DNA of 64,000 bases from Deltaproteobacteria bacterium. GTDB lineage: Bacteria > Myxococcota_A > UBA9042. Both the position numbers and the translations under genes were made by a program. The stretch is taken from NCBI GenBank assembly GCA_020632665.1, contig JACKFC010000001.1:213089-277088 (forward strand), given 5' to 3'. The notes below the pieces were generated by a model. That model did no database searches. It worked only from the letters and a program-made list of their open reading frames with translations, and was not told the DNA's origin. Shown here piece by piece: positions 1 through 8,966 of the stretch (positions are counted from its first letter, which is position 1; every line of letters starts with the position of its first letter).

Positions 1-924
1 GAAGAGAAGCGCAAGCAAATCGAGAAGATGAAGGAAGAGGCGACGCGCGAGACGGCCGACCAGAAGGAAGCCCGCCTGCGCAGCGAGAAGAAGGTCGCCA
101 ACCAGCAGGCCGCGCTGGCGAAGGCGCAGGAAGCTCTGGCGGCAGCGTCCCGGCGGCAGAACAAGAAAGGCCAGGACCTGATGGCCGAGGCCTGGAAGCT
201 CGACCCGGGCAATATGGACTACCCGTTCAATACCGCGGCGTTCGCCGAGGCCAACAACGATCCCGAGATGGAGTTCTGGGCCTACTCGGGCTTCATGACG
301 CTGGCGCTGAACGAGCTGGTCGCGCTCGGCCCGAGCACCAGCGAATACAAGACGCAGATCGAAGATCGCGTACAGAAGGCGCGGACCCGGATGGACGCGG
401 TCCGCAGCAAGGTCTCGTCCGGCATGGTCAGCCTCGAGGTGAACCCGAAGGATTGCGAGATCTACCTCGACGGCGCCTTCCTCGGCCGCGGCAAGGGCAA
501 GATCGAGGCCCTGACCGGCAGCCGCGAGGTGCGCACCGATTGCCAGGGCTACAAGCCCTTCGTGCAGCAGATCAACGTCCGCGCCGGCGACGCCAATACC
601 GCGCTGCTCCGGCCGCAGCCGATCGACTACTACGGCTACCTGATCTTCAACGTGAAGCCGGACGAAGAGGTCACGGTCTTCCTCGACGACGTCGAGGTCA
701 GCAAGCGCGTCGGCGCCGAGCCGAACCCAGATGGCATGATCACCGGCACCGGCAGCAAGAAAGATCCGATCCGACTGCACGCACGCAAGTGGATCATCCG
801 CTTCTACAAGAAAGGCTTCGACCGCTGGCATCGCCGCATCGAGATCCGCCGCGACCAGATCACCGTGGTCAACGCCGCCCTCGAGAAGCTGAGCGACACC
901 GTCGAAGCATCCGGCAACGACTGA
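1..924 (+). CDS. PEGA-domain protein, 5' end outside window
   Basis: The reading frame is open from base 1 and has no start here, so the N-terminus lies upstream. What is visible begins with a Lys/Glu/Arg/Gln-rich segment likely to form a coiled coil. A TPR-like helical stretch follows (AEAWKLDPGN onwards). Then come two PEGA-type beta-repeats: SLEVNPKDCEIYLDGAFLG, and LIFNVKPDEEVTVFLDDVEV near the C-terminus. PEGA domains are surface-associated or scaffolding beta-domains common in myxobacterial envelope and kinase proteins. The partial sequence shows no enzyme motif, so the role is unknown. It could be the tail of a larger repeat protein. The family call is fairly secure; the function is not. 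Confidence 0.75.
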   Translation, partial: EEKRKQIEKMKEEATRETADQKEARLRSEKKVANQQAALAKAQEALAAASRRQNKKGQDLMAEAWKLDPGNMDYPFNTAAFAEANNDPEMEFWAYSGFMTLALNELVALGPSTSEYKTQIEDRVQKARTRMDAVRSKVSSGMVSLEVNPKDCEIYLDGAFLGRGKGKIEALTGSREVRTDCQGYKPFVQQINVRAGDANTALLRPQPIDYYGYLIFNVKPDEEVTVFLDDVEVSKRVGAEPNPDGMITGTGSKKDPIRLHARKWIIRFYKKGFDRWHRRIEIRRDQITVVNAALEKLSDTVEASGND

Positions 925-983
925 GCCGGCGGCACCGTCGCGGTGCAAACGCCCCACTCGATCGCAGCGCGTCCTGCCCACGC

Positions 984-1011
984 TCGACCCGGCGACGGCT
1001 TCTGCTAGCCT
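984..1011 (+). promoter_or_regulatory. candidate promoter for the 1055 lipoprotein
   Basis: TCGACC at 984-989 and TAGCCT at 1006-1011 are 16 bp apart, about 45 bp ahead of the ATG at 1055. They resemble the TTGACC/TAGNNT boxes seen upstream of 33626 and 48443. Called by eye only. Confidence 0.35.
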
Positions 1012-1054
1012 GCCCGCCGCTGCGGCCACGGACCGTCGCGCGCGGGAGTCCTCG

Positions 1055-3757
1055 ATGCATCGCCCCCACCATGCCCTGCCCGCTCTGCTGCTGGCGTTGC
1101 TCGTGCTCGCCGGCGCGTGCTCGAGTGGCGAAGACTCCGGAACCCCCGGTGGCAGCGCTGATTCGGGTGGCGGCGGCGGCGGTGGCGGCGTGATCTTCGA
1201 CGGCGCGGGCGGTGGCATCGGCACCGGCGACGTCGAGGCCGACTCCGGCGAGACCAGTGGCAACAGCGATACCGGCGGCGGCATCGACAAGGACGCGATC
1301 GAGCCGGGCACCTTCGGCTACCCCTGCCAGGAGAACCAGGACTGCGACTCGGGCCTGTGCATCCCGACCCCGGACGGCAAGGTCTGCACCAAGACCTGCG
1401 TGCAGGACTGCCCGGACGGCTTCAAGTGCAGCGCGGTGACCAACCCCGGCGGCGACATCACCTACCTCTGCGCGCCGCGCTTCGGCCAGCTCTGCGACCC
1501 TTGCAACAGCAACGCCGACTGCAACAGCGAGGGCGACGTCGACAACGTCTGCGTCGCGTTCGGGCCCGACGGTAGCTTCTGCGGCGTCGCTTGCGGTGCC
1601 GGGCAATCGCCCTGCCCGAGCGGCACCGATTGCCAGACCGTGATCGACCCATCGAGCGGCAAATCGACCAAGCAATGCCTACCGACCAGCGGCGAGTGCA
1701 CCTGCAGCCCCAAAGCCATCGCGCAATCGCTCGCGACCACCTGCACCAACAAGAACCTCTACGGCTCCTGCAGCGGCACCCGGCGCTGCGGCCCGACCGG
1801 CCTCGGCGCTTGCGAAGCGGCCGTCCCCGCGGCGGAGGAATGCAACGGCGTCGACGACGACTGCGACGGCCAGACCGACAACTTCGACGTCACCGCGAAA
1901 TGCAAGAACACCAATGCGTTCGGCACCTGCACCGGGACGCTGACGGCGTGCGTCGACGGCAAGCCGAAGTGCGACGCGCCGACGCCGAAGCCCGAGGTCT
2001 GCAACGGCATCGACGATGATTGCGACGGCGGCACCGATACCGACGTCGAGACCTGCGACGACGGCAACCCTTGCACCCAGGACCTCTGCAACAACTCGGG
2101 CGGCTGCAAATACGAGCCCTTCAACGGACCGAAATGCGAGGACGGCAACGTCTGCACCGAGAACGACGTCTGCGCCCAGGGCAAATGCCAGGGCGGCCAG
2201 CCGCTCGCCTGCGACGACGGCGACCCGTGCAGCAAGGACGATTGCGCTCCAGCCAGCGGCTGCACGCACAGCCCGACGACCGAGGGCGTCTGCACCGACG
2301 ACGGCAACCCCTGCACGCTCGACGTCTGCCAGGCCGGCAAATGCGTCCACGTCGGCGTCGACGACGGCGGGCCTTGCGTCGACGACGGCAACCCGTGCAC
2401 CAGCGACGTCTGCCAGAAGGGCGCCTGCACGCACCCGAACGTGACCTTCACCGTGCCCTGCGCCGAGGACGGCAACGAGTGCACCGCCGACGTCTGCGAC
2501 AAGGGCGGCTGCACACACCAGCCGCTCGGCGCGGACAAGAGCTGCCTCGAGGATGGCGACGCCTGCACCAACGACGTCTGCATCCTCGGCAAGTGCAGCC
2601 ACCCGCCGATCGCCAACGGTCAGCCCTGCCTCGACGACGGTGAGCCGTGCACGCTCGACGCCTGCCAAGGCGGCAAGTGCACCCACCCGGCGGACAACGG
2701 CAAGCCCTGCGCCGAAGACGGCAACCCCTGTACGCAGGACATCTGCCAGAGCGGCAAATGCAGCCACCCGGCCGCCGACAGCAAGCCCTGCGACGACGAC
2801 AACAACCCGTGCAGCAAGGACATCTGCCAAGCGGGCGCGTGCAAGCATCCGGCCAATACCAACGCCAGCTGCGACGACGGCGACCCCTGCACGACGACCG
2901 ACTATTGCGACCTGGGCAACGGCACGGGCGTCTGCAAGGGCATCAACCTGAAGAAGTGCGACGACGGCAATCCGTGCACCTACGATACCTGCACCAAGGG
3001 CCAGGGCTGCACCTACAAAGCCGAGACGGGCAATTTCTGCAATGACGGCAACGTCTGCTCGACCGGCGACGTCTGCCAGAACGGCGTCTGCAAGGGCACC
3101 GGCGGCAAGAGCTGCGACGACGGCAATCCCTGCACCGACGACGGCTGCGACAGCGGCACCGGCGGCTGCAAGTTCACCGCCAACAGCCTGCCCTGCGCCG
3201 AGGACGGCAACCTCTGCACCGACGATATCTGCGCCGGCAAGACCTGCACCCACCCGAAGAAGGCCGACAAGGCGCCGTGTGCCGACGACGGCAACCCCTG
3301 CACCGACGGCAGCTGCTACAGCGGCGTCTGCAAGCAGGAGAGCAACAACAACGTCTGCAACGACGGCAACGCCTGCACCAGCAACGACAAATGCGTCGGT
3401 GGTGCGTGCAGCGGCACGGCCTTCAAGAACTGCGACGACGGCAACCCCTGCACCCAGGATTCGTGCGACCAATTCGGCCAGTGCACGCACAAGGCGCTCT
3501 ACGACGTGAGCTGCAAGGCGTCCTCGGGTGAGTGCCCGACCGGCATCTGCCAGGGCGGCTCGTGCGTCAGCAAATCGGGTGTGCTCTGCCAGGCCAAGAT
3601 CGACGTCGACCTCTGCTCGAGCGCCAAGGTGCCCGGCCAATGCTCGGCGAGCGGAAAATGCGTCGCGACCACGGTTCCGCCGGAGTATACGTGTCCGGGG
3701 TGCAACGGAATCTGCGTCAAATGCCTGATCTTCCAGTTCTGCGTCGCGCTCTTCTAG
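1055..3757 (+). CDS. Cys-rich repeat lipoprotein with MopE-like motifs
   Basis: A 900-residue secreted lipoprotein. The signal peptide ends in a lipobox (VLAGAC, about residues 17-22). A Gly/Asp/Ser-rich linker follows. The rest is a long Cys-rich array of units like DDGNPCTxDxCxxGxCxHP, about 20 copies through the C-terminus. Two CNG(V/I)DDDCDG segments (about residues 262-325) match the MopE-type metal-binding motif found in many deltaproteobacterial surface proteins. The regularly spaced Cys suggests disulfide-linked modules on the outer surface. Unlike its three paralogues in this window it has no recognisable C-terminal head domain. The last 37 bp overlap the next gene, a hint of coupling. 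Exact function unknown. Confidence 0.85.
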   Translation: MHRPHHALPALLLALLVLAGACSSGEDSGTPGGSADSGGGGGGGGVIFDGAGGGIGTGDVEADSGETSGNSDTGGGIDKDAIEPGTFGYPCQENQDCDSGLCIPTPDGKVCTKTCVQDCPDGFKCSAVTNPGGDITYLCAPRFGQLCDPCNSNADCNSEGDVDNVCVAFGPDGSFCGVACGAGQSPCPSGTDCQTVIDPSSGKSTKQCLPTSGECTCSPKAIAQSLATTCTNKNLYGSCSGTRRCGPTGLGACEAAVPAAEECNGVDDDCDGQTDNFDVTAKCKNTNAFGTCTGTLTACVDGKPKCDAPTPKPEVCNGIDDDCDGGTDTDVETCDDGNPCTQDLCNNSGGCKYEPFNGPKCEDGNVCTENDVCAQGKCQGGQPLACDDGDPCSKDDCAPASGCTHSPTTEGVCTDDGNPCTLDVCQAGKCVHVGVDDGGPCVDDGNPCTSDVCQKGACTHPNVTFTVPCAEDGNECTADVCDKGGCTHQPLGADKSCLEDGDACTNDVCILGKCSHPPIANGQPCLDDGEPCTLDACQGGKCTHPADNGKPCAEDGNPCTQDICQSGKCSHPAADSKPCDDDNNPCSKDICQAGACKHPANTNASCDDGDPCTTTDYCDLGNGTGVCKGINLKKCDDGNPCTYDTCTKGQGCTYKAETGNFCNDGNVCSTGDVCQNGVCKGTGGKSCDDGNPCTDDGCDSGTGGCKFTANSLPCAEDGNLCTDDICAGKTCTHPKKADKAPCADDGNPCTDGSCYSGVCKQESNNNVCNDGNACTSNDKCVGGACSGTAFKNCDDGNPCTQDSCDQFGQCTHKALYDVSCKASSGECPTGICQGGSCVSKSGVLCQAKIDVDLCSSAKVPGQCSASGKCVATTVPPEYTCPGCNGICVKCLIFQFCVALF

Positions 3758-4554
3758 CCTCTGCGCTGACGGCGCTCGTTGGCTGCGCGGCGGAGCGTGG
3801 GCGACCCGAGGCGTTCGTCTGCCAACCGGCCGCGACGGCGCGGCAGGCCGTGGGGTTGTTGGTCGCCGGTAGCGGCGCGGCGTTGCCCTTGGCGGAGGCG
3901 GCGCAGCTCGAGATCGGCGAGCAGGCCGGGATCGCCTTGCGGATCGCCAGCAGCATAGGCTCGCGCGGCGCGCGGGAGGCGCTCGGCGCCGGAGATATCG
4001 ATATCGCGCTGGCGGCCGAGCCGACCCTGCCGCAGACGCCGGGCGTGCGCTGGACCGCCGTCGCGCGGACCGACGTCGTGCTGGTGACGACGCGCCGCGG
4101 TGAGCTCGCGCCGCTCGACGAGCGGACCTTGGCCGCGGCGATCGCCTCGGCACCACCGCGTTGGTCGGACGGCAGGCCGATGCGGATCTTGCTCCGCCCG
4201 ACGGACGACAGCGGCATGGTCGCGTTGGCACGGAGCCGGCCACGCCTGTACGCGGCGCTCGACGCGGCGCGCGAGGGCGAAGACGTCCAGATCCTCGACA
4301 CCGACCAGGAGATGGCCCGCGCCCTGCGCGCCACCACCGACGCCATCGGCCTGCTCGACCGCGGGATGCTGGGCTTGCTGCAGGTCCCGGCGTGGCCGAT
4401 CGACGCCGGCGCGAGGGGGCCGAGTGCGCAGCGCGTCGTCGCCGTCGGCGTCCGGGTCGATGCTGGCGCGGAGGTGCGCAACGCCGCCGAGGCGCTGATC
4501 GCCGCGATGCGGACCCGGGCCGAGCGGGAGGCGGGCTATGGCGCCCTCCGCTGA
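3721..4554 (+). CDS. phosphate-binding (PstS)-like lipoprotein
   Basis: A 277-residue protein. The start at 3721 is chosen because it gives a clean lipoprotein signal peptide (lipobox ALVGC near residue 21); frame upstream of it only shadows the preceding gene. The mature part resembles a periplasmic binding protein of the PstS-like fold: LLVAGSGAALPLAEA near the N-terminus is like the anion-binding loop, and GAGDIDIALAAEP and TDSGM-like DDSGMVALA follow. Its neighbours are not ABC-transporter genes but a kinase and response regulator. It overlaps the kinase start by 17 bp. It is therefore plausibly a ligand-sensing partner for the kinase (inference). Family assignment is moderate and the ligand is unproven. 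Confidence 0.65.
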   Translation: MPDLPVLRRALLASALTALVGCAAERGRPEAFVCQPAATARQAVGLLVAGSGAALPLAEAAQLEIGEQAGIALRIASSIGSRGAREALGAGDIDIALAAEPTLPQTPGVRWTAVARTDVVLVTTRRGELAPLDERTLAAAIASAPPRWSDGRPMRILLRPTDDSGMVALARSRPRLYAALDAAREGEDVQILDTDQEMARALRATTDAIGLLDRGMLGLLQVPAWPIDAGARGPSAQRVVAVGVRVDAGAEVRNAAEALIAAMRTRAEREAGYGALR

Positions 4555-5728
4555 ATCGGGCGCGGTCCGCCGCCTGCCGTGGCTCGCGGTGCTGGTCGGG
4601 CTGGCGATCGCCGTGCCGCCGCCGCTGCTGACCTGGGCAGCGAGCTGGCGCGGGCTCGGCGACCAGGCGCAATCGCTGGCATTCGCCGTTGCGACCGACC
4701 TCGAGACGGCACGGCGCAACGAACCTCGGCTCTGGCGCTACACCGCACCGAAGCAGGTCGCGCGGACGATGCGCGGCCCGGCGGCGGTCGGCGTCCGGAG
4801 CGTGGAGGTCCTGGCCTGCGACGGCAGCAGCCTGCACCGCACCAGCCGGGCAGAGGGCGGCCGGGTCGGCCCTGCCGCCTTCGCCGCGGTGGGTGCGCCG
4901 GCGGCGCTGGGCTGGGTCCGGGTCGAGTTGGACGGCACGCCGGCGCTGCGGATGAGCGGGACGGTCGCCGTCTTCGCCGCGATCCTGGCGCTGCTGGCCG
5001 TGGCCTTGTTGTGGTTCGGCCCCTTCGCCCGGATCCGCGAAGAAGCCACCGCCCGCGCCGCCGAGGTCGAAGCCGCCGTGGCGCAGGTGCGCGCCTTGGG
5101 GCGGGCCAGCCTGCGGGCGGTCGAGGCAGAGCGGAACCGCATCGCGCGCGATCTGCACGACGACCTGGGCCAGCAGCTCACGGCGATCCGGCTCTCGCTC
5201 GAAGCCGACCCACCCGAGCCAGCGGCCGTGGCGCGGGCGCGCGATCGCCTCGACGAGGCCAATACCGCGATGCGGGCGGTGGTCGCGGATCTGCGGCCGG
5301 CGGGGCTCTCGGAAGATCGCGTCGCCGGCACCCTCGACGCGGCCTGCAGCCGCTTCGAGGAGGCACACGGTGTGGCGGTCCTCTTCCGCCACGACGGACC
5401 GGAGCTGCACGACGCGGTGATCGCCGCGGCCTTGCTGCGTGTCCTGCGCGAAGCGCTGCACAACGCCCGGCGCCACGGCGAGGCCGAAGAGATCGCCGTC
5501 CGCCTCGCGATCGACGACGACGAGCTGCGGCTGGCGATCCACGACGACGGCAGCGGTCTGCCCCCGGGCGTCGATCCGCTGGCGCTCGGCCGAGGGCTGG
5601 CCGGGCTGCGGCAACGATTGGCCTTGTTGGGTGGCGATTTGACCTTGGCCAGCCGCGATGGTGATGGTGTGCGGGTGCAAGCCCGGCTGCCAGCGGCGGC
5701 GCGGGCGGCACACGGGAGCCGAGCATGA
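4538..5728 (+). CDS. NarX/DegS-type sensor histidine kinase
   Basis: A 396-residue membrane kinase. There are two membrane segments (about residues 13-36 and 141-161) around a periplasmic domain of about 100 residues. A HisKA_3 helix carries ARDLHDDLGQQL with phospho-acceptor His207. A HATPase domain has an N-box (LREALHNARRHG), HDDGSGLP and GLAGLRQRL. It overlaps the binding-protein gene upstream by 17 bp and the response regulator downstream by 4 bp (ATGA), so the three are probably translated together. It should phosphorylate the NarL-type regulator encoded next. The signal is unknown; the adjacent lipoprotein is the obvious candidate. Confidence 0.9.
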   Translation: MAPSAESGAVRRLPWLAVLVGLAIAVPPPLLTWAASWRGLGDQAQSLAFAVATDLETARRNEPRLWRYTAPKQVARTMRGPAAVGVRSVEVLACDGSSLHRTSRAEGGRVGPAAFAAVGAPAALGWVRVELDGTPALRMSGTVAVFAAILALLAVALLWFGPFARIREEATARAAEVEAAVAQVRALGRASLRAVEAERNRIARDLHDDLGQQLTAIRLSLEADPPEPAAVARARDRLDEANTAMRAVVADLRPAGLSEDRVAGTLDAACSRFEEAHGVAVLFRHDGPELHDAVIAAALLRVLREALHNARRHGEAEEIAVRLAIDDDELRLAIHDDGSGLPPGVDPLALGRGLAGLRQRLALLGGDLTLASRDGDGVRVQARLPAAARAAHGSRA

Positions 5729-6390
5729 GCAAGACGGGCACGATTCGCGTCGGCTTGGTCGACGACCACGCCATCCTGCGGGAGGGTCTCGGCATCGTGC
5801 TGGGCAACGCCGCGGATATCGAATTGGTCGGCGAGGCCGGGTCGGTCAGCGAAGCGCGGCAAGCGATCGGCGCGTGGGCGGCGGACGTCGTCCTGCTCGA
5901 CCTCTCGCTCGGCGACGGCCACGGCAGCGAGCTGCTCGAGATCCAGGGGCCGCGCTACGTCGTCCTCTCGATGGTCGATGATCCCGGCACGGTCGCGCGG
6001 GTGCTGCGCGGCGGCGCGGCCGGCTACGTGCTCAAGGGGCGAGGCTCGGACCGGCTGCTGGCGGCGATCCGCGCCGCGCATCGCGGCGAAACCTGGCTCG
6101 ACGAGGCGATCGCGGGCCACGTTCTGCGCGGCTTCCTCGGCGAGGCGACGGACCCCGCGCCCGAGGCCGATCCGCTCACGCCGCGGGAGCGCGAGATCGT
6201 CGCGTTCGTCGCGGCGGGTTGGACCAGTCGAGAGATCGCCGCCGAGCTCGGCGTCGCGACCAAGACGGTGCAGAACCATCGCAGCAACCTGCTCGACAAG
6301 CTGGGCCTGCGGACCACGGCCGCGCTGGTGCGCTGGGCGCTGGACCGCGACCTCGCGAGTCCGCGCCGCCCGCCCGACGACAAGCGCTAG
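5725..6390 (+). CDS. NarL/LuxR-family response regulator
   Basis: A 221-residue two-domain regulator. The receiver has the acidic pair Asp13/Asp14, phospho-acceptor Asp59 (VVLLDLSL) and Lys104 (GYVLKG). A LuxR-type helix-turn-helix occupies about residues 150-212 (LTPREREIVAFVAAGWTSRE, then KTVQNHRSNLLDKLG). It is the partner of the kinase with which it shares an ATGA overlap. Targets are not visible. The TonB receptor gene just downstream on the same strand is a possible one, but it has its own -10-like box and the link is inference only. Confidence 0.93.
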   Translation: MSKTGTIRVGLVDDHAILREGLGIVLGNAADIELVGEAGSVSEARQAIGAWAADVVLLDLSLGDGHGSELLEIQGPRYVVLSMVDDPGTVARVLRGGAAGYVLKGRGSDRLLAAIRAAHRGETWLDEAIAGHVLRGFLGEATDPAPEADPLTPREREIVAFVAAGWTSREIAAELGVATKTVQNHRSNLLDKLGLRTTAALVRWALDRDLASPRRPPDDKR

Positions 6391-6453
6391 CGCCCCCGGA
6401 CAGGACCGGCGGACCGGGAAGTTCTCCCGCGCCTTTCCGGGCACTGGGCCCAT

Positions 6454-6480
6454 ATGACATCTGGTTGCCAACGGTATACT
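6454..6480 (+). promoter_or_regulatory. candidate promoter for TonB receptor
   Basis: A good -10-like TATACT lies at 6475-6480, 54 bp ahead of the chosen ATG at 6534. The best -35 is ATGACA at 6454-6459, with a short 15-bp spacer, so an activator may be needed. Confidence 0.35.
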
Positions 6481-6533
6481 GCGGGCCCCTCAGCGGCACC
6501 GCGGCAGCGGACCGTGCTCCTCGGAGTCTCCCG

Positions 6534-8831
6534 ATGTTCGGACGGACGCGTCTCTCGCGCATGTGTGCGCTCCTGCCCGCAGCGACCTTGCTCGTGCTCG
6601 CCTGCCCCGCTCTGGCCCAGCCCGGCCCGGACGGCGACGGCGCCGGGGAGCCATCGCCCGCCTACGGAGCGCCACACGACGCCGAAGCCGCAGCCGAGAC
6701 CACCGATCCGATCGTGGTGGCGCCGCGCCGCAGCGGCCAGCCGCGCTTCGAGGCGCCGGCGAGCGTCGAGCGGGTCGACGGTCGCCGCGGGCGAGAGATG
6801 GGCGCACGCACCGCGCCAGAGATGCTCGAAGAGTCCACCGGCGTCGCGGTGCAGGCGACCAACCGGGGCGCCGGCGCGCCGATCCTGCGCGGCCTGATCG
6901 GCCCCTCGAACCTGCTCGTGGTCGACGGCCTGCGCTACCACCAATCGACCTGGCGCACGGGCCCGAACCAATACCTGGCCACGCTCGACCCCTCGACCTT
7001 CGGCGCGATCGAGGTCGTCCTCGGCCCGGCGAGCGTCACCTACGGCTCGGGCGCGATGGGCGGCGTGCTCGCCGTGGTGCCGCTGCAGCTGCCCAAGGGC
7101 GACGGCTACGGCGCGCAGGCGTCGTTGCGCCTCAGCAGCGCCGACCTCGCGACCGAGGCCTGGGGTCAAGCGTCCTACCGCAAAGGCGCGCTCGGTGTGA
7201 CGCTCGGCGGCGGCTACCGGCGCTTCGGTGAGCTGCGGACCGGCGGCGGCGAGACCGCGCCGATCAGCGACTTCGGTCAGGTCGGATATACGCTGCGGCT
7301 CGGCTACGACCTCGGCAAGCGCACCGAGCTCCGCGTCTCCTGGCTCGGCAGCCGCATCGACGACGCCGGCCGCGCCGATCAGATCGACAAGGCCGATATG
7401 CGTTGGTACGACAACGCCGACGATATGGGCTGGATCGAGCTGCGACACCGCGGCACCGGGATGCTGGACTCGGTGCGCGTCGCCGCGTCGATGCACCGCA
7501 GCGACGAGACCGTCGATCGGCTGCGCTGCAAGGTCAGCGACATCACAGCCGAGCGGGCGAGCTGCATCGAGGCCGGCCGGGCGATGCACGACGACGAGAG
7601 CGTCGCCCCGAGCGGCCCGCTGCAGCGACAGAATCAGAACCAGGACACGGTGCTCACCCTCGGCGGCCTGCTGCAGGCCTCGCTGAAGCCGCTGGCCGGC
7701 GCCCGCCGCGACGACCTGCTGCTCGACGTCGGCGGCGAGCTGTGGAGCGACGGCGTCGGCGTCTCGACCGCGCGCGAGCGCCGGACGGACAAGGACGATT
7801 GGACGTGGGCCGACGCGTCGCGCGGCAACTTCTCCGAGGGCTCGCGCTGGACCGAGCTCGGCGCCTTCGCCCGCGCCGAGTACAAGCTGACCAAGATCGG
7901 CGGGGGCACGCTCTGGCTCGACGCCGGTGGCCGCTTCGCGCATTTCCGCGCCCACGCCGGCGACGTCCCGGGCCTGGGCGATATCGACTACGTCGCCTCG
8001 GGCGCGGTCGGCTCCGGCGCGCTGCGCCTGCTGATGCCGACGTGGATGGCCTACGCCTCGTTCGCCCAGGGCTTCCGCGCGCCGAACCTGCAGGAGACCA
8101 CGACGCTCGGCGATACCGGCAGCACCTTCGAGGTGCCCAACGCCGACCTCGGCCCCGAGCGCAGCAATAGCGTCGAGCTCGGCGCGCGGACGCGGCTGGC
8201 CCGCCTCGAGCTGCACGGCGCGCTCTGGTACAGCCAGCTCACCGACGCGATCGATTCACGCGAGGTGCCGGCGTCGGAATTCGGCGATTTCGGCATCGAC
8301 GCCGGCGCGATCGGCAGCAAGCCGGTGCGCCAGCGGATCAACGCCGCCGGGGCGACGCTCTTCGGCGCCCAGCTGGCCGGCACGCTGCGCTTGGGCGCGC
8401 TCTCGCCGTGGGCGCGGCTGGCGTGGATGCAGGGCGACGTCGAGCAGGACGACGGCAGCACCGTGCCCTACCGCCGGATTCCAGCGCTCTCCGGTGCGGC
8501 CGGCCTGCGTTGGGAGCAGGGCGACCTGCGGATCGAGGCGTTCACGCGCTTCGCCGCGACGCAAGATCGCCTCCACCCCTCGGACGAGAGCGATCTACGC
8601 ATCTGCGCCGACCCCGATGCCCCCGGCAAGACCTACAAGGACGGCGGCGCGAGCTGCCCGGGTACGCCCGGTTGGGCCGACGTCGGGCTGCGCGCGGGCT
8701 ACCGCTTCAGCCGCAACCTCCGGCTCGACGCCGTCGCGCGGAACCTGCTCGACCAGAACTACCGGGTCCACGGATCGGGTTTCGACGCGCCCGGTATCGG
8801 CGGCTCGCTGGCCGTCTCCGGCCGCTTCTGA
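6534..8831 (+). CDS. TonB-dependent outer-membrane receptor
   Basis: A 765-residue protein. ATG 6534 is chosen because it opens a signal peptide (cut near ALA-QPG, about residue 29). The open frame extends further upstream but through the response-regulator gene. The plug domain is clear: a TonB-box-like DPIVVAP segment, then APEMLEESTGVAVQ, LRGLIGPSNLLVVDGLR, and VVLGPASVTYGSGAMGG. The barrel ends in the typical NLLDQNYRVHGSG and a terminal Phe. A loop carries extra cysteines (near 7529-7563 and again near 8606-8658). It should import a large ligand (siderophore, cobalamin, metal or glycan) with TonB energy. Nothing nearby fixes the substrate. Confidence 0.9.
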   Translation: MFGRTRLSRMCALLPAATLLVLACPALAQPGPDGDGAGEPSPAYGAPHDAEAAAETTDPIVVAPRRSGQPRFEAPASVERVDGRRGREMGARTAPEMLEESTGVAVQATNRGAGAPILRGLIGPSNLLVVDGLRYHQSTWRTGPNQYLATLDPSTFGAIEVVLGPASVTYGSGAMGGVLAVVPLQLPKGDGYGAQASLRLSSADLATEAWGQASYRKGALGVTLGGGYRRFGELRTGGGETAPISDFGQVGYTLRLGYDLGKRTELRVSWLGSRIDDAGRADQIDKADMRWYDNADDMGWIELRHRGTGMLDSVRVAASMHRSDETVDRLRCKVSDITAERASCIEAGRAMHDDESVAPSGPLQRQNQNQDTVLTLGGLLQASLKPLAGARRDDLLLDVGGELWSDGVGVSTARERRTDKDDWTWADASRGNFSEGSRWTELGAFARAEYKLTKIGGGTLWLDAGGRFAHFRAHAGDVPGLGDIDYVASGAVGSGALRLLMPTWMAYASFAQGFRAPNLQETTTLGDTGSTFEVPNADLGPERSNSVELGARTRLARLELHGALWYSQLTDAIDSREVPASEFGDFGIDAGAIGSKPVRQRINAAGATLFGAQLAGTLRLGALSPWARLAWMQGDVEQDDGSTVPYRRIPALSGAAGLRWEQGDLRIEAFTRFAATQDRLHPSDESDLRICADPDAPGKTYKDGGASCPGTPGWADVGLRAGYRFSRNLRLDAVARNLLDQNYRVHGSGFDAPGIGGSLAVSGRF

Positions 8832-8901
8832 GATCGGAGAGGCGCTGCCAGACAGCAAGAAAAGCATCGGTTTTCCAAGGCTTGTCGCACGACGAGGCGG
8901 C

Positions 8902-8930
8902 TTGACACCCCGAATCGGGGCGCGGCATCC
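8902..8930 (+). promoter_or_regulatory. candidate promoter with palindrome in the spacer
   Basis: TTGACA at 8902-8907 is a perfect -35 box. The spacer is largely filled by CCCCGA-A-TCGGGG (8908-8920), a dyad of 6-bp arms. The -10 position is poor (GCATCC at 8925). It lies 37-65 bp before the TTG start at 8967. The dyad could be an operator or activator site for the polysaccharide locus. Confidence 0.4.
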
Positions 8931-8966
8931 TCCGCCGCCCGCGACGGGGGCCTGCAGGAGGGCGAT

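Noticed and set aside
2020..3400. Regular short-period repeats in the first Cys-rich gene that might suggest a CRISPR array
   Set aside because: The repeats are in-frame protein repeats (DDGNPCT units) with diverged DNA, no constant-length spacers and no cas genes.
1679..5713. Very long open frame on the minus strand (over 1,300 codons)
   Set aside because: Antisense to four well-supported genes. The translation is Arg/Ala/Val-rich with no domain. GC-rich coding DNA commonly leaves such shadows.
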